A stretch of DNA of 64,000 nt from Flavisolibacter amylovorans (lineage in GTDB: Bacteria; Bacteroidota; Bacteroidia; Chitinophagales; Chitinophagaceae), in NCBI RefSeq assembly GCF_039541815.1, contig NZ_BAABGY010000003.1, forward strand, positions 18,838-82,837, in the 5' to 3' direction. A model generated the notes under the pieces. The model saw only the letters and a program-made list of their open reading frames with translations, had not been told where the DNA came from and did no database searches. A program made the position numbers and the translations under genes. Below, one piece after another: positions 35,717 to 43,657 of this stretch (position 1 is the first letter of the stretch; every line of letters starts with the position of its first letter).

Positions 35717-37027
35717 CTACCCTACTACCGTGCCTTCCAGGTCGTAGTCGTAGGCCTTCGTGATGGCGACGTTCACGAAGTCGCCGATCGGCAGCTTCTT
35801 ATCGGTCTGTATGATCACTTCATTGTCCACTTCCACGGAGTCGAACTCGGTGCGGCCCAGGTAGCGGCCGGCTTCCTTCTTATCGACCAGCACCTTCAGG
35901 GTCTTGCCCACGTGCTCCTGGTTCTTCTCCAGCGAGATCTCCTGCTGCACCGCCATGATGTCTTCAGCGCGGCGCTGCTTCTCCTCGGCCGGTACGTTGT
36001 CTTCGAACGCGTAGGCGCTCGTATTCTCCTCGTGCGAGTAGGTGAAGATGCCCACACGGTCGAAGCGCTGGCGCTCGAGGAAGCCCTTGAGCTCCTCCAC
36101 ATCGTCGAGGGTTTCGCCGGGGAAGCCGGTGATGAGGGTGGTGCGGAGGCAGATGCCCGGTACCGTTTCGCGGATGGCCTGCACGAGGTCTTCCATCTCG
36201 GCGCGGGTGATCTGGCGCTTCATGGCCTTCAGCATGGCGTCGGCCGCATGCTGCAGCGGCATATCGAGGTAGTTGCAGATGTTGGGGCGGGCCTTCATTA
36301 CGTCGAGGATCTCCATCGGGAACTTGTGCGGGTAGGCATAGTGCAGGCGGATCCACTCGATGCCCGGCACGTCGGCAAGGCGGTTCAGCAGGTCCGGAAG
36401 CGCGCGCTTCTTATAGAGATCCAGGCCGTAATACGTGAGTTCCTGGGCGATGAGCAGCAGCTCCTTCACCCCTCTTTTGGCGAGTGTATGGGCCTCGGCC
36501 ACCAGGTCGTCGATGGAGCGGCTCGTATGGTTGCCGCGCATCAGCGGGATGGCGCAGAACGAGCAGGTGCGGTTGCAACCTTCGGCGATCTTCATGTAGG
36601 CGTAGTGCTGGGGCGTCGCAAGCAGGCGCTCCCCGATGAGCTCGGCCTTATAATCCACCTCGAAGCGTTTCAGGATGAGCGGCATTTCCATCGTACCGAA
36701 CCAGGCGTCCACCTCCGGGATGCTCTGCTCGAGGTCGTCGCGGTAGCGCTGCGAGAGGCACCCGGTGACGTATACCTTGTCGAGGCGGCCCTTCTGCTTC
36801 AGGTTCACCTGCTCCAGGATGGTGTTGATGCTTTCCTCCTTGGCTTTGTCGATAAAGCCGCAGGTGTTCACGATCACGATGTTATGGTCGCGCTTGCCGC
36901 TTTCGTGCACCACATCGATGGCGTTCGCCTGGAGCTGTCCGCTCAGGATCTCGCTGTCTACCATGTTCTTGGAGCACCCGAGCGTGATGATGTTGACCTT
37001 GTCTTTCCGGAGGGTTTTCGCTTTCAT
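35717..37027 (-). CDS. rimO: Ribosomal protein S12 methylthiotransferase
   Basis: Radical SAM enzyme adding a methylthio group to an Asp of S12. About 436 residues from MKAKTLRKDK. N-terminal UPF0004 domain with VNIITLGCSKNMVDSE and NTCGFIDKAKEES (iron-sulfur Cys), the radical SAM motif CNRTCSFCAIP, and a C-terminal TRAM domain (KTLKVLVDKKEAGRYLGRTEFDSVEVDN). GCSKN and the overall length favour RimO over MiaB. In many Bacteroidota it sits directly beside ftsY; here five genes lie between. TACCTTTG lies seven bases before the ATG. Confidence 0.95.
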   Translation of the reverse strand: MKAKTLRKDKVNIITLGCSKNMVDSEILSGQLQANAIDVVHESGKRDHNIVIVNTCGFIDKAKEESINTILEQVNLKQKGRLDKVYVTGCLSQRYRDDLEQSIPEVDAWFGTMEMPLILKRFEVDYKAELIGERLLATPQHYAYMKIAEGCNRTCSFCAIPLMRGNHTSRSIDDLVAEAHTLAKRGVKELLLIAQELTYYGLDLYKKRALPDLLNRLADVPGIEWIRLHYAYPHKFPMEILDVMKARPNICNYLDMPLQHAADAMLKAMKRQITRAEMEDLVQAIRETVPGICLRTTLITGFPGETLDDVEELKGFLERQRFDRVGIFTYSHEENTSAYAFEDNVPAEEKQRRAEDIMAVQQEISLEKNQEHVGKTLKVLVDKKEAGRYLGRTEFDSVEVDNEVIIQTDKKLPIGDFVNVAITKAYDYDLEGTVVG

Positions 37028-37034
37028 GAGCCCG

Positions 37035-37042
37035 CAAAGGTA
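37035..37042 (-). promoter_or_regulatory. -7 box TACCTTTG before rimO
   Basis: Perfect TAnnTTTG match with only seven bases to the ATG, predicting a very short or absent leader. Confidence 0.55.
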
Positions 37043-37171
37043 GCGCATCCGGCCGGCACGCGGGTCGGGCGGCGGTCATTTTAGGATTTTGTAGGGCTGA
37101 GGTCGGAAACCAAAGTATGCGTTTGTGAACCGGCCGCTGGCGGCCTTGAGTCGCCCAAAGCGGCACGCGGG

Positions 37172-37389
37172 TTTCACGCGGAGCCGCCAAGACGCAGTGA
37201 ACGCAGCTATCTGCCTGCAGCCGCCACTTACTGGTTCAGACACCCCGCGTAGCGCTGGCTTTTGACCACTCTGCGTAAGGTTGGAGATTGCTTTCCTACG
37301 ACTTCGCTCAGAACAGGCTCGCAGTGACGACCATTCCGCGTATCGTGACACTCTTTGCGAGCTCCGCGCCTTTGCATCTCCGCGTGAAA
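37172..37389. repeat. Nested composite palindrome, copy 1
   Basis: Outer arms 37172-37206 (TTTCACGCGGAGCCGCC..) and 37349-37389 (..GCCTTTGCATCTCCGCGTGA) are imperfect inverted copies rich in a GCGGAG/GCAAAG word. The loop holds a second palindromic element at 37283-37332 reading GGAGATTGCTTTCC ... GCTCGCAGTGACGACC. The same nested arrangement occurs at 45951-46474. Open reading frames through it give the familiar spurious peptide HAEMQRRGA and are not genes. The rest of the gap (37028-37456) holds nothing recognisable. Confidence 0.78.
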
Positions 37390-37456
37390 CCCTCGTTCCT
37401 CTTTAAAAAATGCTAGCCGCTTGCGGCGGGATAGCTCGAAAACCATTGCGAGCAAC

Positions 37457-37927
37457 CTAGAATGCGATGCGTATCGGGATGCTGAAGCGCGTGAGCGTAT
37501 TGCTGCCCCCGTTCGTAAGCTGGAACATCGGCCGCCATTCGATGCCCATATTGATGGCCGTGCCCTTGAAGCGGGCTTCAACGCCGGCGATGGGCCGGAG
37601 GTAGAAGTCGTCGGGACCGAAGTTGCGCTTATAGCGGGCGTAGGCGCCGCCGAGGCCGAGCACCCACTGGAAGTTGGGGTCCTTCCGGAAATCGCCGTTG
37701 AAATGGTATTCGGCAGCGAGCACCTGGGTGAGGTAGCCAAACAGCACCGCCACCTCGCTGGCATGATGCCGGGTATAGAGGTGCTTCCACGAAACGCCGA
37801 CCCAGCTGCCGTAGCCAAACTCGAGGCGGCCACCGACGGCGTTGCGGTACAGCGGCGTCTTTTGCGCCGCCACCGGCGCGGCCGCAGCCAGCAGCAGGAC
37901 CAGGAACAGGAACAAGGTTTTGCGCAT
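37457..37927 (-). CDS. Outer-membrane beta-barrel-like protein, tandem paralogue A
   Basis: About 156 residues, signal peptide MRKTLFLFLVLLLAAAAPVAAQ. It shares a template with the next two genes upstream: RLEFGYGSWVGVSWKHLYTRHHASEVAVLFG, then a middle strand block, then FYLRPIAGVEARFKG, IEWRPMFQLTNG and a terminal aromatic (IRIAF), as expected of small outer-membrane barrels. Function unknown. The ATG at 37927 was chosen because the upstream in-frame ATG crosses the terminator of paralogue B. Confidence 0.75.
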   Translation of the reverse strand: MRKTLFLFLVLLLAAAAPVAAQKTPLYRNAVGGRLEFGYGSWVGVSWKHLYTRHHASEVAVLFGYLTQVLAAEYHFNGDFRKDPNFQWVLGLGGAYARYKRNFGPDDFYLRPIAGVEARFKGTAINMGIEWRPMFQLTNGGSNTLTRFSIPIRIAF

Positions 37928-37960
37928 CGTGTGTGGATTTGACCGGTATACATAAAATAT

Positions 37961-37986
37961 CAAGCCCCGGCGGCTGCCGGGGCTTG
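37961..37986 (-). terminator. Terminator between barrel paralogues A and B
   Basis: Eleven-base stem CAAGCCCCGGC / GCCGGGGCTTG with an A/T-rich tail (ATATTTTATG) on the minus strand; the paralogues therefore seem separately transcribed. Confidence 0.75.
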
Positions 37987-38004
37987 AGGAAAAAGACCGT
38001 TCCA

Positions 38005-38487
38005 TCAGAAGGTGTACCGCGCTGCGAGGCCGAAGCGGGCGGCCGTGAAGGTGCCGCCACCTTCGGTATTGGTAAGGCGGATCATCGGGCGCCAGTCGAA
38101 GCCTACTGCCAGCGGCGTTGCGCCAAGCTTGTAGTCAAGACCCACCAGCGGGCGGAGCCAGAAATTGGTTTGCTTGAAGGGGCCCACCTTGAAGAAGCCG
38201 AGCGAGCCGCCGGCACCGGCATACCACTGCAACCCGCCTGCATTCGGGATGGCACCGTGATACTGGTACTCGGCACCGAGCATCGTGGTATTGCCACCGA
38301 AGAGGAGGCTGAACTCACCGGCGCTGTGGTTGTTGAAAAAGTGCTTGAAGGCGGGGCCCACGAGGGTGCTGCCTTCGCCAAGATCGAGGCGGAGGCCGAC
38401 GCCGCTCTTGTATTGCTGGGCATGGGCCGACTGACCCAGGGCAACGAGTGCGCAGACAGCGGCGGCGGAAAGGAGTTTTTTAAGCAT
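38005..38487 (-). CDS. Outer-membrane beta-barrel-like protein, tandem paralogue B
   Basis: 160 residues with signal peptide MLKKLLSAAAVCALVALGQSAHAQ. Shared blocks with A and C: GLRLDLGEGSTLVGPAFKHFFNNHSAGEFSLLFGG, GAEYQYHG, LRPLVGLDYKLGATPLAVGFDWRPMIRLTN, and a terminal Phe (ARYTF). The KH-x-(F/Y)-x(2)-H-x-A-(G/S/L)-E motif and the (I/F)-(D/E)-WRP motif define the set. Divergence between copies is large, so the duplications are old. Function unknown; probably inserted in the outer membrane by BAM. Confidence 0.75.
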   Translation of the reverse strand: MLKKLLSAAAVCALVALGQSAHAQQYKSGVGLRLDLGEGSTLVGPAFKHFFNNHSAGEFSLLFGGNTTMLGAEYQYHGAIPNAGGLQWYAGAGGSLGFFKVGPFKQTNFWLRPLVGLDYKLGATPLAVGFDWRPMIRLTNTEGGGTFTAARFGLAARYTF

Positions 38488-38611
38488 AGGTGTTGATTGT
38501 GAGGGGTTAAGGCCGCTAAATTAAGGTTCGGCACCCTACGGGTTGCGCCAACTGGTGCCGACCTGCAAAAAGCGCCGATGAATTGGTGGATAGGCCGTTC
38601 CGGCGCAGCCG

Positions 38612-39082
38612 TCAGAAGACGAAGCGCAGCGGCACGCTGAAGCGGCCGAAGACGAAGCGCTCGTAGCTGTCGTCGCCGGAGAGCCGGTACGAGGGCCGCC
38701 AATCGATGCCCAGCTGGAGCGGCGTCTTCGGAAAGCGGTATTCAAGGCCCAGCGAGGGGCGCAGCAGCCATTCAGCCTTCCCATCGTACAAGGGCGCTGC
38801 CACGCCGATTCCCCAGTTCGCATAAAAGTTGCGCATTCCCGGGAACGCGGGGTGCATATAAACGTAGCCCAGTTCCGGTACGATGGCATCGCCGCCGAAG
38901 AGCAGGCTGGTTTCAAGGGCTGAATGTTCGGTGAAGCGGTGCTTGAAGGATGCTCCTGCCCAAACCAGGTCGTTTCCGAATTCTACCCGGGCGCCGGCGG
39001 CATTCCGGTACGATTGCGCATGAGCGGTGCAGGCGGCAGCCAGGAGTGCCGCGGTCGGGATCAGTGTTTTGATCGGTTTCAT
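38612..39082 (-). CDS. Outer-membrane beta-barrel-like protein, tandem paralogue C
   Basis: 156 residues, signal peptide MKPIKTLIPTAALLAAACTAHAQ. Set motifs: RVEFGNDLVWAGASFKHRFTEHSALETSLLFGGDAIVPELGYVY, LRPSLGLEYRFPKTPLQLGIDWRPSYRLSG, with terminal Phe (PLRFVF). The first gene of the trio in the direction of transcription. The three lie between ftsY/coiled-coil genes and rimO, which interrupts a gene order common in Bacteroidota. Confidence 0.75.
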   Translation of the reverse strand: MKPIKTLIPTAALLAAACTAHAQSYRNAAGARVEFGNDLVWAGASFKHRFTEHSALETSLLFGGDAIVPELGYVYMHPAFPGMRNFYANWGIGVAAPLYDGKAEWLLRPSLGLEYRFPKTPLQLGIDWRPSYRLSGDDSYERFVFGRFSVPLRFVF

Positions 39083-39232
39083 CAGCTTTTGGTTTTGCCG
39101 GGGAAACTAGAAGGGGGCCGACGCAAGACCCCGTTAAAATGGATCAACACACAAAAAATTAGGCTGGCGGGAGAAAGAACGCGTACGAACTGTGGCTATG
39201 CTACGGCGCAGCAAATAAAGCCTGGCCGGCGA

Positions 39233-40180
39233 TCAACGGCCGCCCATAAGCCCTGCCTTGCGGTCGGATGCGGCGCGCTCTTCGTCCTGCAGCCGCATCC
39301 GCCGGCGGCCCAGGTCGTACAGCAGTTGCTGCACGCGGGCACAGACCTCGGTGGCCGCCTCGAGCGATCGGTGGATGCGTTGCTGCACCACCCAATCGGT
39401 AATGAGATTGTCGAAGAAGTAGTCGGCAAAGGTGGTGAGCCCGTTCAGGTCGAGTTCGTGCTCGAGGCGGCGGCCCAGGTCGCTCAACTCGTTGCGGAAG
39501 CGCTGCAGGGCATATTGGGCGTTGCCCAGGTGCATCCGGGCATCGTCGATATTATCGTGCTTGCCCCAGGTGGCGAAGGTATCGCCGCCCCAGAGGTCCC
39601 AGGTGCCCCAATCGGAGGCTTTCTCCAGGTGGTGCCGCACGAGGTCGAGGTGGCGGAGCGCTTCGTTCCCGGCCAGCTCTGCCTCCCTGATCTCGTTGAT
39701 CTCCGCCTGGAGGTCGCGCAGCCTGTCGTTTTCGGAAGAAAGGAGTTGCGCCGCTGCATCGCCGGAGGAAAGCAGCTGCGCTTCTTTCCGGGCCAGCAGC
39801 GCGGCATGGGTGGCGCGGACGCCGGAAAGACCAGCCACTGTTTCGCGGGCGGCTTCGAGGTCCTGCAGCAGGGATGCGCGGCGGGCCAGGGCCTCATCGT
39901 AGCGGAGGCGGGCAGCAAGGTATTCCTGGCGCTCCTTGTCGAGCTGCTGCTCGCGGCTGCCCAGGACCTTGTAAAAAAGGGAATGCAGGGTAAGTCCTTC
40001 GATTCGGCGAAACTCCTGCTCTTCTTTTTTCAATACACCGGCATAGCCTTCGAGCTCCCGGTCGGCGTCGCGGATGTTGGCTTCGAGCGTATTGCGACGC
40101 ACTTCGGCACGACGCAACACCTCGAGTTGGGCCGATGCGGCGTCGAGTTCGGAGCTCAATTGTTCGAGTGGGTGCGCCAT
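39233..40180 (-). CDS. Coiled-coil protein of unknown function, paralogue 1
   Basis: 315 residues, no signal peptide or membrane helix; long heptad-rich helices (EVLRRAEVRRNTLEANIRDADRELEG; SENDRLRDLQAEINEIREAELAG). A non-helical signature near residue 60, KKEEQEFRRIEGLTLHSLFYKVLGSREQQLDKERQEYLAARLRYDE, is conserved in the neighbouring paralogue and, as I recall, in uncharacterised proteins of distant phyla. A second shared block is FADYFFDNLITDWVVQQRI. The Gly/Trp-rich insert ASDWGTWDLWGGDTFATWGKHDNIDDA is unusual. Cytosolic; probably forms homo- or hetero-oligomers with its neighbour. Confidence 0.75.
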   Translation of the reverse strand: MAHPLEQLSSELDAASAQLEVLRRAEVRRNTLEANIRDADRELEGYAGVLKKEEQEFRRIEGLTLHSLFYKVLGSREQQLDKERQEYLAARLRYDEALARRASLLQDLEAARETVAGLSGVRATHAALLARKEAQLLSSGDAAAQLLSSENDRLRDLQAEINEIREAELAGNEALRHLDLVRHHLEKASDWGTWDLWGGDTFATWGKHDNIDDARMHLGNAQYALQRFRNELSDLGRRLEHELDLNGLTTFADYFFDNLITDWVVQQRIHRSLEAATEVCARVQQLLYDLGRRRMRLQDEERAASDRKAGLMGGR

Positions 40181-40205
40181 GTTTTTTTTGTTCCGTTTAA
40201 TCGGT

Positions 40206-41150
40206 TCAGCGGCGGAGTAATTCGGCCTTTACGGCCGCGGCAGCCGCCTCCTGCGCATCCAGTGGTTCCTGGCGCACCCGCAACTCCTCCAGTTTTGCCT
40301 GCAGGCGTTCGAGCAGGTCCGCGATCTTCTCCCGGAAGGAATCAACCTTGCTCAAAAAGGCGAGGTCGGAAAACACGTTATCGAAATACCGGTCGCGGAA
40401 CGAGCTCAGAGCCTCGCCGCGGAGCTGCCCGCGGAAGGAGATGCCCACCTTGATAGCTGCAGCGGCGAACTTGTCGATGGAACGGTGCACCAGGTCGAGC
40501 TGTACACCCACCTCTTGGAGATAGCTATGTTTCTCCCGGTTGGCCGAGTCCCAGCCGAGCGCGTCGCTCCGCCCGATCTGGTGAAGATTGGCGAACATCC
40601 GTTGTAAGGACAACAGATCTGAATGCGCGAGGTCGCCGGTATGATATACCTGACGCAACTCGCTTGCTTTTGCAGCTGCAGTTGCCAGGGCCGCATTGGC
40701 CTCCCGGAGTGCTGCAGACCGCTCATCGCCGCGCTGCAGCAGTTGCTGTTCCCACTCGGCTTCGAGCGCGCGGTACTCGGATGCGGCATCCTTTAGCTCC
40801 CATATCGTGGCCGTAGCCTCCTCGCGCCGGCTGCGCGCCGTCTCCAGTGAGGCCGCAATGAGGTCGTAGTGCGCACGGGCGGCCTCATATTCCTTCCGCT
40901 CCTTTACCCGCTGCTTGTCGATATTGCCAGTGAGTGTATGCAAGACCGTATGCAGCGAGGTCTTCTGCAACCGCGTCCACTCCCGCTCTTCCCGCTCCAG
41001 TGCCTCCGCCGCTTCATTGCAGGATTCGAGTCCGGCCATTGCCTGCTCGTCGTAGCGGGCATAATCGGCATGCGCCTGCTGCAGGCGGGCGAATCGCTCT
41101 GCGGCTACGTCCAGCCGGTCTCCGAGCGCCTTGAGGGAAGTGTCGTCCAT
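40206..41150 (-). CDS. Coiled-coil protein of unknown function, paralogue 2
   Basis: 314 residues. Parallels paralogue 1 along its length: EREEREWTRLQKTSLHTVLHTLTGNIDKQRVKERKEYEAARAHYD corresponds to the signature there, DLAHSDLLSLQRMFANLHQIGRSDALGWDSANREKHSYLQEV to the Trp-rich insert, and SSFRDRYFDNVFSDLAFLSKVDSFREKI to the FDN block. It starts only five bases after the ftsY stop and 25 bases separate it from paralogue 1, so ftsY and the two coiled-coil genes form one operon. A link with membrane targeting of ribosomes is possible only by context. Confidence 0.75.
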   Translation of the reverse strand: MDDTSLKALGDRLDVAAERFARLQQAHADYARYDEQAMAGLESCNEAAEALEREEREWTRLQKTSLHTVLHTLTGNIDKQRVKERKEYEAARAHYDLIAASLETARSRREEATATIWELKDAASEYRALEAEWEQQLLQRGDERSAALREANAALATAAAKASELRQVYHTGDLAHSDLLSLQRMFANLHQIGRSDALGWDSANREKHSYLQEVGVQLDLVHRSIDKFAAAAIKVGISFRGQLRGEALSSFRDRYFDNVFSDLAFLSKVDSFREKIADLLERLQAKLEELRVRQEPLDAQEAAAAAVKAELLRR

Positions 41151-41155
41151 GTTAT

Positions 41156-42109
41156 TTATTCCTTTAAGCTGAACAGTGAATCTACGAATTCATGCTTATC
41201 GAAAACGAGGAGATCGTCCATTTTTTCGCCGACCCCGATGAACTTCACCGGGATCTTGAACTGGTTGGCGATCGCCAGTACGACGCCGCCCTTGGCGGTG
41301 CCGTCGAGCTTGGTGATGGCGAGGGCGGTCACGGAGGTAGCCGCCGTAAAGTGCTTTGCCTGCTCCAGCGCGTTTTGCCCGGTGGAGCCGTCGAGCACCA
41401 GCAGCACCTCGTGCGGGGCATCCGGGAGCATCTTCTGTACGGAGCGACGGATCTTGGAGAGTTCGTCCATGAGGTGGGCCTTGTTGTGGAGGCGGCCGGC
41501 GGTATCGATCAGTACCACGTCGGTGCCCCGGGCTATGGCGCTTTGCACGGTGTCGTAGGCAACGGCGGCGGGGTCCGAGCCCATGGCCTGCTTCACGATG
41601 GGTACGCCGGTGCGGTCGCTCCAGATCGTGAGCTGGTCCACGGCGGCGGCGCGGAAGGTGTCGGCGGCGCCGAGGAGTACCGATTTGCCGGCCTTTTTGA
41701 AGTTATGCGCCAACTTGCCGATGGTGGTGGTCTTGCCTACGCCGTTGACGCCCACCACGAGGATCACGTAGGGTTTAGCCGGAAGCTCCGAGGTAAAGTC
41801 GTAGGAAGAGCCGCCTACGAGCATCTCGCGGATCTCTTCCTGGAGGATGCGGTTCAGGTCGGACGTCCCCATGTACTTGTCGCGGGCCACGCGCTTTTCG
41901 ATGCGGTCGATGATAGCGACGGTGGTGTCGATGCCGACGTCGGCGGACACGAGGGCTTCCTCGAGGGTATCGAGTACTTCTTCGTCGACAGTGCTTTTGC
42001 CGGCGATGGCCTTCGTCATCTTGGTGAAGAAGTTGTCTTTCGTCTTCTGCAGGCCCTCGTCAAGGCTTTCCTTCTCTTTCTTACCGAATAGCTTATTGAA
42101 AAAACCCAT
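41156..42109 (-). CDS. ftsY: Signal recognition particle receptor FtsY
   Basis: GTPase that docks SRP-ribosome complexes at the inner membrane. 317 residues with a short N-terminal acidic region (MGFFNKLFGKKEKESLDEGLQK), an N domain helical bundle, and a G domain: GVNGVGKTTTIGKLAHNF (G1), DTFRAAAVDQL, IDTAGRLHNKAHLMDEL (G3), TKLDGTAKGG (G4) and the C-terminal GVGEKMDDLLVFDKHEFV. Followed after five bases by two coiled-coil genes. Upstream are DUF4295, L33 and L28 across a repeat-filled gap. Confidence 0.97.
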   Translation of the reverse strand: MGFFNKLFGKKEKESLDEGLQKTKDNFFTKMTKAIAGKSTVDEEVLDTLEEALVSADVGIDTTVAIIDRIEKRVARDKYMGTSDLNRILQEEIREMLVGGSSYDFTSELPAKPYVILVVGVNGVGKTTTIGKLAHNFKKAGKSVLLGAADTFRAAAVDQLTIWSDRTGVPIVKQAMGSDPAAVAYDTVQSAIARGTDVVLIDTAGRLHNKAHLMDELSKIRRSVQKMLPDAPHEVLLVLDGSTGQNALEQAKHFTAATSVTALAITKLDGTAKGGVVLAIANQFKIPVKFIGVGEKMDDLLVFDKHEFVDSLFSLKE

Positions 42110-42641
42110 GTTCGTGTTTGTGCGTGCAAGATACTTTGGAAGTCAGCAGGAAAAATTCAAAAGTCGAAGGGAGGGTTCTGGGTTCTAAGGTTCTGGGGTC
42201 TGGGGTCAAGTGCCAGAAGATGATCAGCATGCTCCGGAAGGGACATCTTTTACCGCTAAGACGCCAAGTTTTTTGCTTTGGGTCGTTTACGGGTCGGGGC
42301 TTTCAATACCAGCAGCGGCGACTCCGGCAGCTTCCGGCATTTTTCAAGAGCGCCAAGGGGAAGCCCGCAGGCGGGCTCGTTCCGGCGATGGATTTCTACA
42401 CAAATTGTTTGTTCCGCCAGGTGCTTGAAATTTTGAAGCACTCCCGTTATCCGGTTTGAAAATCAGCAGTACTAACAAAAGTCAACATGCAGGCGTAAGG
42501 GAAAGCCAGCATAATATGAGCCTGTCCCACAGAGTCACCCCTTCCTCCTGGGAAGGGGCCGGGGGAAGGGTAGGGTGAGGTTAACGACGAAAGCTGTCCG
42601 AAGGGACAGCTCTGCCAGAAAATTTATTAACGCCGGAAGTC
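42110..42641. repeat. 532-base gap filled with dispersed repeat arms
   Basis: No gene. It contains a single arm of the GGTTCT(GG/AA) word (42172-42210), a TTTTACCGCTAAGACGCCAAG word (42247-42268), and a palindrome-like block 42535-42580 (CACCCCTTCC-tcct-GGGAAGGGG..GGGTGAGG). At 42592-42611 an AGCTGTCC / GGACAGCT hairpin may terminate the DUF4295 transcript. Several of these words recur elsewhere in the window. Confidence 0.65.
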
Positions 42642-42815
42642 TTACTTCTGACCCAGGAAATCCTTCACCTTGTCTTTGTGAATGATCTGCTCCTTGAAGG
42701 TATAAGCACCGGTCTTGGGGCTGCGTACAGCCTTGATCACCTTGGTCCAGTTCTTTGCCTCGGCTGCGGCCTTGGTGTCTTTTACTTTTGCGTTTTTGGA
42801 TGCTGCTTTTGCCAT
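42642..42815 (-). CDS. DUF4295 family small basic protein
   Basis: 57 residues, MAKAASKNAKVKDTKAAAEAKNW... ending DKVKDFLGQK. The DUF4295 family is restricted to Bacteroidota and is almost always encoded between rpmG and ftsY, as here. It is highly basic with WTKVIKAVRSPKTGAYTFKEQII in the centre, and probably ribosome-associated by context, though unproven. Too short for most gene callers' default thresholds. A GCACATTA word-repeat block separates it from rpmG. Confidence 0.9.
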   Translation of the reverse strand: MAKAASKNAKVKDTKAAAEAKNWTKVIKAVRSPKTGAYTFKEQIIHKDKVKDFLGQK

Positions 42816-42846
42816 GATCCTTATTTTTTTGCGAATGAGATAATAT

Positions 42847-42905
42847 GCTAATGGGCTAACGTAGGGCTAATTAGCACATTAGCTAATTAGCACATCAGCA
42901 CATTA
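42847..42905. repeat. Word-repeat block (word GCTAAT/ATTAGCACATTA) containing the rpmG stop
   Basis: Alternating GCTAAT and ATTAGC words give a palindromic tract; the final CAGCACATTA contains TTA at 42903-42905, which is the complement of the rpmG stop codon. Same word and same placement as the M61 stop at 32316. Confidence 0.8.
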
Positions 42906-43085
42906 CTTAATTTCTTTGTGAACCGTTACCTTCTTCAGGTTGGCGTTGAACTTCTTCAGCTCGAGACGCTCGGGATTGTTCTTCTTGTTCTTGGTGGTAA
43001 TGTAGCGGCTCGTACCCGGAACGGAAGTGGTCTTCTGCTCGGTGCACTCTAAGATTACCTGAACGCGGTTGCCTTTCTTTGCCAT
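42903..43085 (-). CDS. rpmG: 50S ribosomal protein L33
   Basis: 60 residues, MAKKGNRVQVILECTEQKTTSVPGTSRYITTKNKKNNPERLELKKFNANLKKVTVHKEIK: the full L33 sequence pattern (ILECTE..R..TTKNKKN.PERLELKKFNP). Only one Cys is retained, so this is the zinc-free form. Part of the L28-L33-DUF4295 group. Confidence 0.98.
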   Translation of the reverse strand: MAKKGNRVQVILECTEQKTTSVPGTSRYITTKNKKNNPERLELKKFNANLKKVTVHKEIK

Positions 43086-43123
43086 TGTAATGCGTTTAAA
43101 TAGTTGCTAACTGGAGAGGTGGA

Positions 43124-43360
43124 TTAGATATGCTGGCCCTGGGCGCGCAGCTCTTTTACCACACTCAGCAGACCGTTCTTGTTGATGGTGCGGATGGCGT
43201 CGGCCGACAGCTTCAGCGTGATCCACTTGTTCTCTTCTGCCAGGAAGAACTTCTTCGTCTGAAGGTTCGGCAGGAAACGACGCTTGGTCTTAATATTGGA
43301 GTGCGAAACCTTGTGACCACCGATCGGCTTCTTACCTGTAACCTGACATACTCGTGCCAT
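43124..43360 (-). CDS. rpmB: 50S ribosomal protein L28
   Basis: 78 residues: MARVCQVTGKKPIGGHKVSHSNIKTKRRFLPNLQTKKFF matches L28, including the CQVTGK start. First gene of the cluster; a TACCTTTG -7 box lies 22 bases upstream of the ATG, preceded by an ATCTGAGATCTGAG word-repeat arm. Thirty-eight bases separate it from rpmG. Confidence 0.98.
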   Translation of the reverse strand: MARVCQVTGKKPIGGHKVSHSNIKTKRRFLPNLQTKKFFLAEENKWITLKLSADAIRTINKNGLLSVVKELRAQGQHI

Positions 43361-43382
43361 GACTTTGGAAAATTTTGGAGTG

Positions 43383-43390
43383 CAAAGGTA
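43383..43390 (-). promoter_or_regulatory. -7 box TACCTTTG for rpmB-rpmG-DUF4295
   Basis: Perfect TAnnTTTG match, 22 bases before the L28 ATG; a CTCAGATCTCAGAT word-repeat lies immediately upstream (43398-43433) where a -33 element would be. Confidence 0.6.
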
Positions 43391-43397
43391 GGGAAAG

Positions 43398-43433
43398 AAT
43401 CTCAGATCTCAGATGTTTGATCTCAGATTTTTT
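43398..43433. repeat. Word-repeat arm ATCTCAGATCTCAGAT
   Basis: Three copies of a (T)GATCTCAGAT word in the rpmB promoter region. The same word follows the stop of the FadL-like gene (50444-50482) and precedes miaA (51641-51667). Confidence 0.75.
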
Positions 43434-43532
43434 GTTAATCCGTTCGAAATTAACCCAATTAGCCGGATCCGCCTTGTTAATCTTCTGCCCGTGCCCGTCT
43501 CCCACCCCGCTTCCGCGCCGCCACCTGCTTCC

Positions 43533-43577
43533 GGACAAACCCCACAAAACCCCTAAAACCCCCAAAACCTTCTAAAG
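43533..43577. repeat. Word-repeat arm AAAACCCC
   Basis: Five imperfect copies of (A)AAACCCC(T/C/A) in the divergent rpmB/lpdA region; no inverted partner was found nearby. Confidence 0.6.
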
Positions 43578-43657
43578 TCTTTTTGCCGTAGCTTCGTGCC
43601 GCTTTTAGACCCCCTTTCGGGGGACCATCCATCAACCATTAAAATTCTGCATTAGAC

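Noticed and set aside
37228..37953. 241-residue minus-strand frame containing HAEMQRRGA and similar
   Set aside because: Runs through a composite palindrome and the start of barrel paralogue A in another frame; the peptide is a familiar repeat-derived artefact.
43610..43623. CCCCC-TTTC-GGGGG hairpin as a terminator before lpdA
   Set aside because: Only five base pairs and no T-run; more likely a leader structure.
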